From: Simmondsia chinensis
Taxonomy: Eukaryota > Streptophyta > Magnoliopsida > Caryophyllales > Simmondsiaceae
Assembly (NCBI GenBank): GCA_018398585.1
Contig: JAGTTD010000018.1
Span: 4,533,501-4,597,500, forward strand
Length of the DNA: 64,000 nt
Reading direction: 5' to 3'
Part shown: one piece after another, positions 45,401-55,265 of the stretch
Layout: each line of letters starts with the position of its first letter
Position numbering within the stretch: the stretch's first letter is position 1
Notes under the pieces: generated by a model
Seen by the model: only the letters and a program-made list of their open reading frames with translations
What the model was told of the DNA's origin: nothing
The model's database searches: none
Made by a program: the position numbers and the translations under genes

Positions 45401-48400
45401 ACTCTGATAATAGCGACACCCTTAAATTATATGGTAATATTGTACTTAAACTAATTATGTGAATTAGCAGATGAAGGAGCTAACCAAGGAAGAATTCGTG
45501 CACATACTACGTCGGCGGAGCACAGGCTTCTCCCGAGGCAGCTCCGGGTACAGAGGAGTGACCCTGCATAAATGTGGCCGTTGGGAAGCTCGAATGGGCC
45601 AACTTCATGGGAAAAAGTGAGCATTCTCTCAAACTCAAATCTAAATTTTTCTCTAATTGTATACAGTTGGAAGGTTTTAAGTACGATTAAAATGTTTCTT
45701 ATTATAGGTTTTTCTTTTTGTAGTAGGAAGGGGGAAGGCAAGGAGAATACTAGATGGGCTATCGATAAATAGACCGTCCTATAGAATCAACATAATAAAT
45801 CCTTTCGAGGCTATAACATGTTCTACTCATCTTTGGCCTTGTCCAAAATAACTTGTATTAGCCACCAGATCTACTGCCTGATTACCTTCACATTTAGATT
45901 TATTAGAAAGAAGAAACTAGTATATAAACATAGTGGGTTTCCACCTAGTGTCAATTGCTTTTAGGGTGAAACATTACTTGAGCTTATATGTGAACTCACA
46001 TATTGCAATTTCGAGGGTTGGCCTAAAACTAAGTGAAATTTCATATGGTATTAGAGCAGGCTTGGGATTTTTGATTCCAGTTCGGCCTCCCTCTTGTAAC
46101 CTATCACCGTAGCTGGCAAATTCGAAAATGAAAGAATTTGCAGGATGCCATTTGCCATGCCATAATTAATGGTGTAAAAGATGCATCTAAATGTTGTGAA
46201 ATTTCACCTGACTTTAGGCTCAACCTATGAAGTTGGGACATATGAGGTCCATATATAAGACCATTTGATGTTTCATTCTAAAATCTATTGACATTAAGTG
46301 GAGCAGCCAACTAGATTTATTTGTTGATCTCCTCTCAATACTTCCCCTCAAATGCAGGTCTATTTAAAACTAAGCACAATTTGTGAATTTGAAATAGGAC
46401 CCTCAATATGTTAAAAAGTATAAAACCATTTTTAGGGCTTCACCCCAAAACTTATGCTTTTGGGGTGTTTTATTTTTTGACATGATATTAGAGTCCTTTT
46501 GACTGAAAGGTCGCGAGTCTAAATCTCAATAGCTTATACTCTTAATATTAATATAATTTAAGTACAAAGTGTTGAGGTGGAGATGTACATTGTCCGATGC
46601 TTCAAATTCAATGGACTTGTGTATTATCCACAATAGAGTCAAACTATTTATGAGCTTTCACCGTTTACTTGAAACTTTTAGAATAGTTAATTCCCGAACA
46701 TTGAATGAATGAGTTGTGCATTTGAACGAGTACTCTCACCGCCTAAGAAGAGACGATCTTAAAATCCTATAGAAAATAATAGTTAGGAAAGCGGCGTTTA
46801 TAAGTGGGAAAGTTATGCTTTGGTTGCAGGTATATATATCTTGGCTTATTCGACAGCGAAGTAGAAGCCGCAAGGTCCCTTGTCACTATGAATCTCATGC
46901 TACACTAACACTCATTTTGATTCATTTGTAACAGTTGATTTACTCTTAAGTGCAGGGCTCATGACAAAGCTGCCATAAAATGCAATGGGAGAGAAGCAGT
47001 CACCAATTTTGAGCCTAATACCTATCTTGAGGACACTAATGGAGGTACTATTTCGCTTCACGTATGTTGCATTTGGTAGTTCTTTTTAGGTTATTTGCGT
47101 CAAAGGTTCTGTTAAGGGACCAACTTTTCCAAAAAGCTTAAGTTAATGGGTGAAATGCTATGATTGATTTTATACTTAAACATGCCCCCTCACGCAAATG
47201 CCATTGGGCTTGAAGCATGAATATTGCACAACGAACCTCATATCTTATGCTTAAAGTATGTTAATATTGAAAGTGGAAGTTGTTGGGATTCAAACTCGTA
47301 ACCTCTTGGTTAACAAAGCTCTGATACCATATCAAAGAACCAACTGTCCCAAAAGTTTAAACTGATACGTGAAAATCCATGATTGATTTTATACTCTACT
47401 AGATTCCTATATTTTTTTGCACTTTGTAGATTTACTCCTTTTACTTTTAGTTATGTCAATTTAAATCTTATGAAATTTACATTGTGTCAGTTTAATTCTA
47501 TTATGAAATCGAAGTTAGGTTAATGACATCTTTTTTAATGGCTTTAGATGAAAGTGTCTCAATACAAACCCACCCGTTGATCGAATTTAAACCAACTTAT
47601 GACCCGCTTAAAAATCATCTCTAACTTGACATCAATTTAACTTTATGACCAAATTAACACGACGTAAATTATACAAAAACTAAGTGAGCATAGTACAAAT
47701 TATAGAAGGACTAAATTGACAAAAATAAAAAAATACAAGGGGGTAAACTGACAAAAAGTAGATGGACCTATGTCATAAGTAAACCCCTTTTTTTGGTTAT
47801 TATGAGCGTATCTCTGGGATGGAAATGGTACTTTATGTGGCAAACTCTAACAAGCAGTGGCATTCAATGAATTTGGTTTGGACAGAGAATGAGCATGATC
47901 TTGATCTGAATCTGGGTATCCCTGTTCGACCAAAGGATAAGAATTCAAACCGCAATGTGGGGAATTCCCATACCCATCTTCCCTCTCCTGCTCTTGCTGA
48001 TGCCAAGCGGCCTATGGTAAGCCTATATCAAACCTGTTGGTTTATTCATACCCTTTTCTACATTTTTTTTCCTATAATTAGCGACATAGTTACAATACAT
48101 TACAGGCAACTCGTACAAAGCGAGGTCTAGGTTGACCCGTATAAAAAAGGGGATCAAAAAGAGGAAAAATAACATCCCAGGCCAAAAAAAAACAGCATGA
48201 CAAAAGAATTACAAATAGAGCCAACAGGTACTAAAAGTCAATATTACTAATGAAAATAAAAAATAACATCCCTTTTCTGTATATCTATTTGGTACAATAG
48301 GTCACTCCCAGCAAAACCCCAAAATTTGGAACCTCATTTTTGCCACGTAAGTAAAATTAGGGCTTTTCCCTCCAAAAAAGCCTCATTTTTTAATCCCAAT

Positions 48401-51400
48401 TTTATATCTTTTAGTATTTTATGATTGATGTTATTTTATTTATTTCAATTGTTTTAAGATAAATGATGAAAATATATTAAAAAAAGGTGATTAAATGGAA
48501 TAACTACCTATATAGTCATTGGAGGGTCAACTTTTTTTTAAAAAAAGAGCGAAAAAAGTTCATACATAACTGTTAGAAACAAAATCAAAAAAAAAAAAAT
48601 GAATTAAGGCTAAAATATAGTAATCTATAGATTTATATGTTTTTTTCCGATAATTATATGTTGTTTAGCCTTCATTATAGTAACTGACAGTGACCACAAA
48701 AGATATACATAATCTAATTTACATATTTAATAAATAATTTAATTTATTTTTATTTATTGTAAATTATGAAAGTATTTTAAATTTAAAAAAAAAAAAAACA
48801 TTGCAGAATACCTCGCCCAACTAAAAAATACCCCTTGTGATGTGGAAACCATTTGTGTAATTAAATTTTTTTGGAAACTGGTTTTAAAAATATTTTTTAT
48901 TTTGGTATTCTATCGGATATCGGCTCCTTTTTATGCTTTTCCCATATAATTAAATACTCATATGTACTTCTATACTTAATTAAGTTAGGAAACATAAACG
49001 AAACCATATAATTAGCTTCAATTATTGGAGTCGGTTCCCAAAATAATGCTGAAAAATAAAAGAATGAAAAAAATAATGCTAAAAAATAAATATTTACCAA
49101 TCTACTGTTGAACCGTGTTTTATAAACGCGGTTATATTAAACCGCGTTCAAAAAACGCGGTTATATGTAAAAATAACCGCATCAAGAAGAAATAATTATA
49201 TAAGGCATAAACCGCGTTCATAAAACGCGGTTTACTATCACATAAACCGCGTTTAGAAAAAGCGGTTATGATGGTTTATGAGTAAAATAATATAAATAAC
49301 AAACTAATAGATATATATAAATAACGAACTACTATATAAAAAATAATATAAATAAAACATAAATAAATGTTCAAAGAAATGAAACATAAATAAATATTAC
49401 CGTCAATATTTCACTGCTACTAGCTGCTAACCGAGCCTCGTGCTCCTTTTTCATCTTGTATGTCAATACATTATGACATTTTCTCTTACAGAATCCACGT
49501 GTGACCCTTCGTGTATAGTCATTTTATCCATTTCATTTTGAATTCGTTTCGAGCGTGGGCGTCCTTGATTTCAAGAGTTGGCGTTTACAACTATATGAAC
49601 CGCATCTTTAAGACGAGTTTTAATAGCATATGAACCGCGTCTTTAAGACGCGGTTTATTTTCAAGTGAAACGCGTCTTCAAGACGCGTTTTATAACTGGA
49701 AAAACTATTTTTCCCTTAATTCGGTTATTTTCGGAGTGAACCGCTTTTTCTAAACGCGGTTCAACAGTAGATTGATAATTATTTATTTTTTGGCATTATT
49801 TTTTTTATTTTTTTATTTTTCAGCATTATTTTGGAAACCGACTCCCATTATTGGTCTAAAGTTTAAATTTTATTGGATCATCATTCTAACCTAGCTCGAG
49901 AATGAACTAATGAACATCGTATTTAGGCGCTTAATCGTTGATTAATTAGGAAATTCACTTTTCTCTTATTGTTTAAACGAAAGTGAAAATTTTCAAAATA
50001 AGCAAATTTTTTCTAGTATTTTCCACATGATTTTTTCCCGTAATATTTTCTATTTGATCCAAACACAAGAAAATGTTTTCCTTAAAAAAAATTTTCTTTT
50101 CTTTGAACTTTTCAAGAATCAGACATAACCAAAAGGAAAAACTATTTTTCTATGTGGAAAGGAAAAAATCTCCATCTCTAGTCTCACATCCCCTATCCCA
50201 CCTCACTCCAAAATATGCAAAAATTTTATGTCAATATGTTTGTCCTTAACCAAGCAAATGAAACTCCTTAAGCTAATTTAATTTTTAACAAAAAAATATT
50301 TTGAGAAAAAAATTTCGACAAGAAATTTATCTTCCTCTCAACTAAACGGGAGCCTTAGTGATGACAAAAATCAAACCCTTACCTTAGAGGTACCATGATA
50401 TACTGTTTAGACATTAGAGACTTTGACTGCGTTTAGTTCAACTTTTTAATAATTTAAAGCTGTGAAAACATTTTAGTTGGCTGTGAGGTTTGTGATTGAT
50501 TAATAGAAAAGATCTTTTTATACTTTTTTATAACTTAAATAGGAAGATGAAAAAACTGTTTTTAAATTAAGTAAAAAAATTGAAGAGGGACCAATTTGAA
50601 TAAACTTATAAACATTTAAGATTATGGAAGTAACTAGCTCCGATCTTCAATGTAATACATCCTTAAACATTAACTTCTATAATTGTCCGTTGGGGATTTT
50701 TTTTTTTTTTTTTTTTTTCAAGAAATAGCAACAAGGTTGTGATACAAGACTGGCCACTCGATAAAGGCAAGGCAAGGACACCCGGAAGAGGATGGAGACC
50801 AAAGAATGTCAAACACAAACAACAGGCTAAAACAAGAGAATAAGGAAGCACATCGAAATACAAACGGGCTTAACAAAATGTTAGAGGACTATAGAAACTG
50901 AAAATAAATATAAAACTATAAATAAATAAAATAGTGTGCCAAGATCAAGTAGGGAGATGAAGCACGGCATCGAGACCAGGAGGGAAATTCCTAGTCCATC
51001 AATACAAATCGCTCGATTATGACAGACTTGTCACCATCAAATCTTAGCCCGAGTTTCTTTCCAGTCTCCCACGTACGCTTCCCCGCAAGAAGTTTTTCAG
51101 CCGTTATTACCTTTTTGATCCTTTTTCCTTCCTTCCTTTTTCTTCTTCCTCTTCTTTCAATACTTGGAGGCTCAAGTAACCTCCTCGTACTGCTACCAGG
51201 GTGACATGTCTTCAAGAAATTTGTGTAGTTCTCGCTTAACTTGTTCTTTTTTTTTCTGCGTTTTAGGCTCTGCGGCCCCTTCTAGTTAAGCCAACATTGG
51301 GGTCTTGATGACCGGACCTCACTTTCCTCCTCTCCCCAGCCTTGCAAGGCTGCTCCATACACTAGAGCTTCAGGTGGTGCAGAGCTTTGGGTGCCAGAGA

Positions 51401-53278
51401 AGCCACCTGGGTTCGATTCCCATCATATAAATCTTCCAAGGCCTTACCATCTTTAAGAAAAGAATTCTTATTTCTGATCAGTTATTATTTGTTTGTGTGC
51501 AGAGAGGGAACTCGACTTATACACCTTACACTGAATCACTTGCATCTAGCCAAAGTTCTATATGGTCTGGGTTACTGCCAGTCCCAGGTCTCTCTGCATC
51601 TTATGAGGTAACTTTTGTTTCTTTTGCATCTCTCTTTTCAATTTTAACCCCATCTATTACAACATTTCTGTGGGTCCCTTCACTACTCCTACAACAACAA
51701 CGACAACAAACCCAGTGCTTGAAAGGCTCCCCCCCCCCCCCCCCCCCAAAGCTGAGATTTGGAGGGGTAAAATGTACGCAGCTTTGTCCCTATAAGGTGC
51801 TATCTTAAAGGGAGCCTGTTTTCGAGAGCCCTCAACCCAAAAAAAGTCAAGTAAATTGAGAGTAAAAATAAAAGTAAAAGTCAAGTTAAATAAAACTGTA
51901 CAAGATATGCAGACATTCAAGCATGCAAACAACAATACAATAGCAGCAATAGCAAACATGAAATCCAAGGAGTGTTGTGAAGTGGTCTGGTTGTGCTAAT
52001 TTCTCCTAAACAACTATGTCGGCTATACATATTTTAGATAGCCACTTAGCTCTATTTAAGGTTATCTCTTCATTTAGATTTAGGTAGGTAAGATTATGTC
52101 TAATCATCTCCCTCTAGCTTGTGTCGCTTCACTACTTTTTATATAAAAATAGGGTAATATTATTGTCAAAGTTGGCACCAGGCTTAACAAGGAAATGGGA
52201 AACCTTATTATTCTGTTGTTGATTAGAGTCAACGAAATTACATGTTATGTAAATGTTTTTAGCTTCCCTGTTCTCAAATGTAATGATGCAATATACAGTA
52301 CTTGGAATGTTGCACAATAGTACATTTCTAAGAGGTAGCCAGTTCACGAGGTTCGCATAAAACTGGAGCCTCTAGAGGGCAGGGGTGTACTTGAGCCAAG
52401 CCAAGCTGCGGCAAGCTCAAAGCATCAAGCTTGAAAATTTTAAGTTTGAGCTGGACTAATACTCAGATCAGGCTCAGCTTGGCAAGGTTCGAGCCAAGTT
52501 TACCTTATCTAGGCTCATCTAACTCAATATAGGCCTTTTTGGGTTCGTTTAGGCTCAGGCTTGACTTATTTAAGGTCTAAGTTGGCTAGATTTAGTATAT
52601 TTAGCCTAATAAATTATATTACGATAGGCTCGGTTAGCCTTGCAAACTTACAAGCTTGAGCTTCAATAGTCTCAAGCTTGGCTCATTAAGTATAAAGATC
52701 TGGTTTGCCTCAGCTCGGCCGTAGCCAAAAAACAAATAAAGCCTTTCAAGTTTTATGACAAGCCGACTCATTCATACCCCTACTACTTAAACTTGCAATG
52801 GCTTACCTAACTGTCTATTGCGTATTAATTTGATATGGATATTTTTGGACAAAATAGAGAGTTGAAATAGCTATGGGTGGATAATAAATTGCAAGAAACA
52901 CATTATAATGAAACTTCATTCTTGTTTCTTATTGAATGAATTATTAATTTTAATTTAAATTCAATAAATTTTCATCAGGAAAGGGCTGACAAGAAGAATC
53001 GAGAGGATGTTCCCTCAACAACACAACCTAGCTGGGCATGGTCCATGCAGGGCCGTGCCCCAGTGTTCTTAACTGCAGCATCATCAGGATTCTCATCACT
53101 GAGCACTATCTCAGCACCAGTCCCCTTTCCATCAATACAACCCCTGAGTGACCGCATCCCCTTCCACCGGCACCACCCAACAACGACCTCTCTATTCGCC
53201 ACCGCGGCCAGCATAGACGACACTGACTACTCCAACTTCGTTGCTTCGGTTCAACAACATCAACATTGGGAGAAATGA
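39492..53278 (+). CDS. RAP2-7: euAP2-type AP2/ERF transcription factor (RAP2.7/TOE1-like), ten coding exons
   Basis: A nuclear DNA-binding regulator of the miR172-controlled class that represses flowering and acts in phase change or floral patterning. Coding exons: 39492-40039, 43968-43993, 44146-44176, 45150-45237, 45471-45616, 46830-46874, 46956-47061, 47807-48016, 51503-51607, 52979-53278. All junctions are GT-AG and phases agree; the total is 534 aa. The start is the ATG giving MMLDLNIEF, the usual EAR-like N terminus. A basic [11 protein letters not shown] stretch precedes AP2 domain 1 (about 166-222; [34 protein letters not shown]). Domain 2 (about 258-314) has [17 protein letters not shown] and [16 protein letters not shown] second EAR-like DLDLNLGIP lies at 361-369. 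A miR172 site is in the last exon. Oddities: domain 2 has SSGYRG, GQLHGKK and RAHD where SSKYRG, GQFLGKK and RAYD are usual. The donor at 47061 is needed to keep frame. Subclade is inferred. Confidence 0.92.
40490..41840. repeat. Intron 1: unclassified repeat with GATCGATC palindromes
   Basis: Distinct from its AT-rich surroundings. From 41540 to 41705 it has six GATCGATC cores, several extended to CCGATCGATCGG. Similar palindromes occur in the Copia LTR at 10960. There is also a near-duplicate phrase 'cctatcttagcacc' (40857 and 40893). Terminal repeats are not clear; a solo LTR is possible. Confidence 0.4.
42128..42668. mobile_element. Intron 1: Mutator-type MITE with 9-bp target duplication
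   Basis: 541 bp. Ends GAGTTATTTACATTTTAGTA and TACTAAAATATAAATAACCC are inverted, flanked by TAACAATTA on both sides (42119-42127 and 42669-42677). It is related to 29400-29890. Confidence 0.82.
43608..43904 (-). mobile_element. Intron 1: TRIM retrotransposon
   Basis: 297 bp. The LTR copies start TGTTAAGAAATTAACTT and 'tgtcaagaaattaactt'. Read on the minus strand: LTR, then a PBS-like TGATATCAAAGTC, an interior with 'gaggtcatgatttcgaatc', the purine tract complement 'tgctcctctcacac', and the second LTR. The flanks TTGAA and CTGAA are a 5-bp duplication with one mismatch. It lies 63 bp before exon 2. Confidence 0.75.
44428..44958. mobile_element. Intron 3: AT-rich MITE with long inverted arms
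   Basis: The left arm 'caattaggcaaatcactgct' pairs with the right 'agcgatttgcctaactg' and the inversion continues through very AT-rich DNA. The flanking target duplication could not be set with confidence. Confidence 0.5.
46409..46700 (+). mobile_element. Intron 5: TRIM retrotransposon, sense orientation
   Basis: The 5' LTR-like stretch ('tgttaaaaagtataaaacca' to 'ttttttgaca') is followed by PBS-like TGATATTAGAGTCC and tRNA-like interior text. A purine-rich GAGGTGGAGATG sits at about 46574, and a second LTR-like stretch ends 'gttaattcccgaaca'. It is more diverged than the minus-strand copies. Confidence 0.5.
47110..47401 (-). mobile_element. Intron 7: TRIM retrotransposon
   Basis: Both LTRs are present ('ggaccaacttttccaaaaag' and 'agaaccaactgtcccaaaag'). 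On the minus strand the first is followed by TGGTATCAGAGC (complement near 47318) and ends at a purine tract GCGTGAGGGGGCATG (complement at about 47182-47196). This is the clearest PBS and PPT of the family. Confidence 0.78.
47402..47790. repeat. Intron 7: AT-rich repeat
   Basis: Shares 'gactaaattgaca' and 'gtcaatttaaatc' style words with 21365-21660 and 24654-25009. Ends are undefined. Confidence 0.35.
48063..48240 (-). repeat. Intron 8: possible L1-type LINE 3' end, antisense
   Basis: A T run, then 'cctataattagcgacatagt' and 'aaagcgaggtctaggttgac', parallel to 33370-33565. Confidence 0.4.
49028..49844. mobile_element. Intron 8: foldback MULE with palindrome arrays
   Basis: 817 bp. Ends GAGTCGGTTCCCAAAATAAT and its inverted partner ...TTGGAAACCGACTC are flanked by CAATTATTG (49019-49027) and CCATTATTG (49845-49853), a 9-bp duplication with one mismatch. 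Both arms carry AACCGCGTT/AACGCGG palindromes (49110-49265; 49595-49770). The middle contains a decayed MULE transposase C terminus. Same family as 27541-28642. Confidence 0.85.
49441..49590 (-). pseudogene. MULE transposase C-terminal remnant
   Basis: On the minus strand one frame reads [15 protein letters not shown]. With a single frame change, [20 protein letters not shown] follows. Plant MULE transposases typically end with a GRP(K/R)S.RI.NEMD stretch, then a CxxC-like zinc knuckle of the form CG.C...GHN..TC. Here the first Cys (R), the Gly before His (C) and the last Cys (Y) are changed, and the frame is broken. No SWIM or DDE domain remains. It fits the 9-bp duplication and points to an autonomous MULE ancestor for the foldback family. 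Confidence 0.6.
50690..51240 (-). mobile_element. Intron 8: L1-type LINE remnant without ORF2
   Basis: A T run at 50699-50719 is the A tail read in reverse. To its right, on the minus strand, is T/G-rich 3' UTR ('aaccttgttgctatttcttg'), then a frame at 51215-50991 with a Lys/Arg-rich stretch and [19 protein letters not shown]. That ending matches the C terminus of plant L1 ORF1 (WE.GK.LGL...GDE..VI). ORF2 is missing between ORF1 and the tail, as in the copy at 21660-23455. Confidence 0.5.
51355..51430 (+). repeat. Intron 8: tRNA-like SINE head, tentative
   Basis: 'ttcaggtggtgcagagcttt' followed by B-box-like GGGTTCGATTCCC about 30 bp later. It lies 70 bp before exon 9. No tail or target duplication was found. 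Confidence 0.35.
51688..52126 (-). mobile_element. Intron 9: 5'-truncated RTE LINE 3' end
   Basis: The left side is the (GTT)n tail in reverse, then the shared tail module with an expanded C run (51730-51748). Further in, text such as 'aggttatctcttcatttag', 'taggtaggtaagattatg' and 'tctaatcatctcc' matches the 3' UTR of the LINE at about 34760-34815. The flanks CTTCACTACT (51678-51687 and 52127-52136) are a 10-bp target duplication. Confidence 0.75.
52386..52785. mobile_element. Intron 9: hAT-like 'ggctca' repeat
   Basis: Starts GGGGTGTACTTGAGCC and ends 'gactcattcatacccct'. The ends are inverted and the interior is rich in GGCTCA and TTGAGC. The 8-bp flanks do not match. Confidence 0.5.
53073..53093 (+). 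promoter_or_regulatory. miR172 target site
   Basis: Within the last coding exon, over codons for TAASSGFS (residues 467-474). The 21-nt site contains TGCAGCATCATCA followed by GGATTCT. Compared with the perfect complement of canonical miR172, it differs at the first base and has one G:U pair, the usual pattern in euAP2 genes. miR172 acts here by translational repression and cleavage. Confidence 0.95.
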
Positions 53279-53574
53279 ACATAATTCATGCATACACATA
53301 CAAGAATAGAGCTACATATTCACTTCATTTTGTAAGTGTAAATGGTGAAGCATATGCAATAATATTCATCAAAGTGCACATTTTGTGATTGTTACATGAT
53401 TTATTCCTTGCTATAAATTTCAGTTTGTAAGATGTTAGGTTTTGGATTATAGGACAATGCGGGCTTTTCAGTTTTGAGAAACCCTATCCAAGTATCATAT
53501 TTTGATTTTTGTTCTCAATCTTCAAGCGTGCGTATACAATTTAACTTATTTTCGGAACTCAAATTTTCTTTGGT
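53279..53574 (+). other. Likely 3' UTR and flank of the AP2-type gene
   Basis: AT-rich sequence after the stop codon, with AATAAT-like words at 53359-53365. The polyadenylation site is not determined. Confidence 0.45.
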
Positions 53575-53588
53575 CCTTTAGAATCCAA

Positions 53589-53846
53589 CAACAACAACAG
53601 CAGCAGCAACAGACCCAGTGCCCTAAAGGCTTCCGCATAAGCGGGGTCTGGGAGGGGTGAATGTACGCAGCCTTACCCCTTCAGGGTTAACCCTGCCAAG
53701 AGGCTGTTTTGAGGACCCCCAACCTTATAGGATTGGCAACAAAAGGATTTCGCAGGAGATTTCCCATCCTGATACTATTCTCACTCAAGCACGCTTAATT
53801 TTGGAGTTCTAATGGGATTTAGTGCCTTAGTATCTGGTAAATAAAC
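53589..53846 (-). mobile_element. 5S-rRNA-derived SINE, full length with 14-bp target duplication
   Basis: The flanks CCTTTAGAATCCAA (53575-53588 and 53847-53860) are perfect. Read on the minus strand, the head follows 5S rRNA ('cattagaactccaaaattaa', 'gcgtgcttgagtgagaatag', 'tcaggatgggaaatctcctg'). The body and tail match the RTE LINE end ('accctgaaggggtaaggctg', 'gaccccgcttatgcgg', 'gggcactgggtctgttg') and finish in a GTTGTTGTTG run. It sits about 310 bp beyond the AP2 stop codon. This is the best reference copy in the window. Confidence 0.9.
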
Positions 53847-53860
53847 CCTTTAGAATCCAA

Positions 53861-54500
53861 ACAATCTTAATTTTTTTCTCAAATTTGTTTTGAAGAGACA
53901 ATGGTATGTAATGTGGCATGGCCACCACTACAGTGATACATTCTAGAACTGATTTGTGGAAAGGAGGCTTTAACAAAGAGTGCATTGAAATTTCTCGGGA
54001 TCAAGAATACGGCTAACTAAAATTCGATGCTCGGCAGTAATATAAGGTGGGAATAAAAAACAGACATAGTTTATATTCTCGTATATATAAAAATAAAAAG
54101 ATTATCCAAAAGATAAAACATAAAGAAAGATCTAAATTTATAGGAGAGGGCAAGGGATGGGGAGCTTAATGATGGTTGTACACCCCCAAGCAATTAGAGG
54201 ATGATCTCGAAATACCTTAATTGGCTTGATTAGACATTATATTGGCATGATCAAGAATAGTATGAACACCAAAGGTACGCATGCAATGTCAGTATTACGC
54301 ATACGGTACTGTATCCGGTCTATGCCTATCACAAACTTTTTTCTAATCACATGCATATCACATGCCTTTCCATTTTAAAGCAAAGTCTTGCTAACTGTGA
54401 AATGATAAATACATATAGGAAGCACACCTGATAGGGTTGTAGTCAATTCTATTTATACAGAGAAAGATTACAACAACATTACAATAATACCTTTATTGAA
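53861..54500. other. Intergenic DNA, no gene seen
   Basis: No sustained reading frame or clear repeat boundary. Confidence 0.45.
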
Positions 54501-54504
54501 GATT

Positions 54505-54506
<2 letters not shown>

Positions 54507-54544
<38 letters not shown>
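54507..54544. repeat. (AT)n microsatellite
   Basis: About 19 AT units. It adjoins the 3' end of the antisense tRNA-derived SINE and may have grown from its tail. Confidence 0.9.
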
Positions 54545-54549
<5 letters not shown>

Positions 54550-54655
54550 GGGTCAAGCCAAGGGAGGGGGATGCTCTAGTGGGGAGTCGAACACCGCGCT
54601 GTCACATGGCAACCGAGCTCCAAACCACTAGGCTATGAGCCTCAAGCTCTTATTG
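54545..54655 (-). mobile_element. tRNA-derived SINE
   Basis: On the minus strand: 'gctcatagcctagtggtttg' (A-box), 'ggttgccatgtgacagcg', then B-box-like GTGTTCGACTCCCC and 'cccttggcttgacc'. This is the same family as 62273-62396, word for word in places. Confidence 0.75.
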
Positions 54656-55041
54656 GAGATAATATATGATAGAAAGGAAATATTGGGTAGGATTTCTACC
54701 GAACATAATGAAACTCGTTGGAGATAGGATTTGCAGCAAGATAAGTAGAAGAAACATTATGAGAGTATGCGAGAATGGGCCTCATGTGACAAAGCCTATG
54801 ATTACGTATAGGGTAACATATCCAGTCAATCTCAGCAACAACTTAGGCCACAACTTGATATTCGGACTCAATGGTGGATTTTTGCTACTATGGGTTGCTT
54901 TTTAGCACGCCGAGAGATGAGCATGGGGTTCAGGAACAATACATAGCCTATTGTAAATTGCCTATAGTGTCAAGACACTCACCCAGACAACATCAGCATA
55001 GGGGGTAATGGTATTGTTAGAGTCGGAACAAAGAGTCAAAC

Positions 55042-55181
55042 TCAGGTTAGGGGTCGTCGGACATAGCCTCCCTTTAAGGTAGCACCCTGAAGGAGTAAGG
55101 CTGTATACATTCCACCCCCACACCCCCATCCCTGCTTATACGGGAGCCCTTGAGGCATTGGGTTTATTGCTGTTGTTGTTG
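55042..55181 (+). mobile_element. SINE/RTE tail copy with target duplication
   Basis: Tail module ('accctgaaggagtaaggctg', 'gggagcccttgaggcattgg', GTTGTTGTTG). The flanks TCGGAACAAAGAGTCAAACT and TCGGAACGAAGAGTCAAGCT are a 20-bp duplication with two mismatches. The 5S head is absent, so it is a truncated insertion. Confidence 0.75.
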
Positions 55182-55265
55182 TCGGAACGAAGAGTCAAGC
55201 TTGGTAAGGAGTGTTCTTTAGGTACCGTAGAATGCATTTTACCATTTGCCAATGAGAAAACCTAG

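Noticed and set aside
46830..46920. Read-through end of exon 6 as an alternative C terminus
   Set aside because: The frame stops after ten further codons, while splicing at 46874 to 46956 restores the conserved domain exactly.
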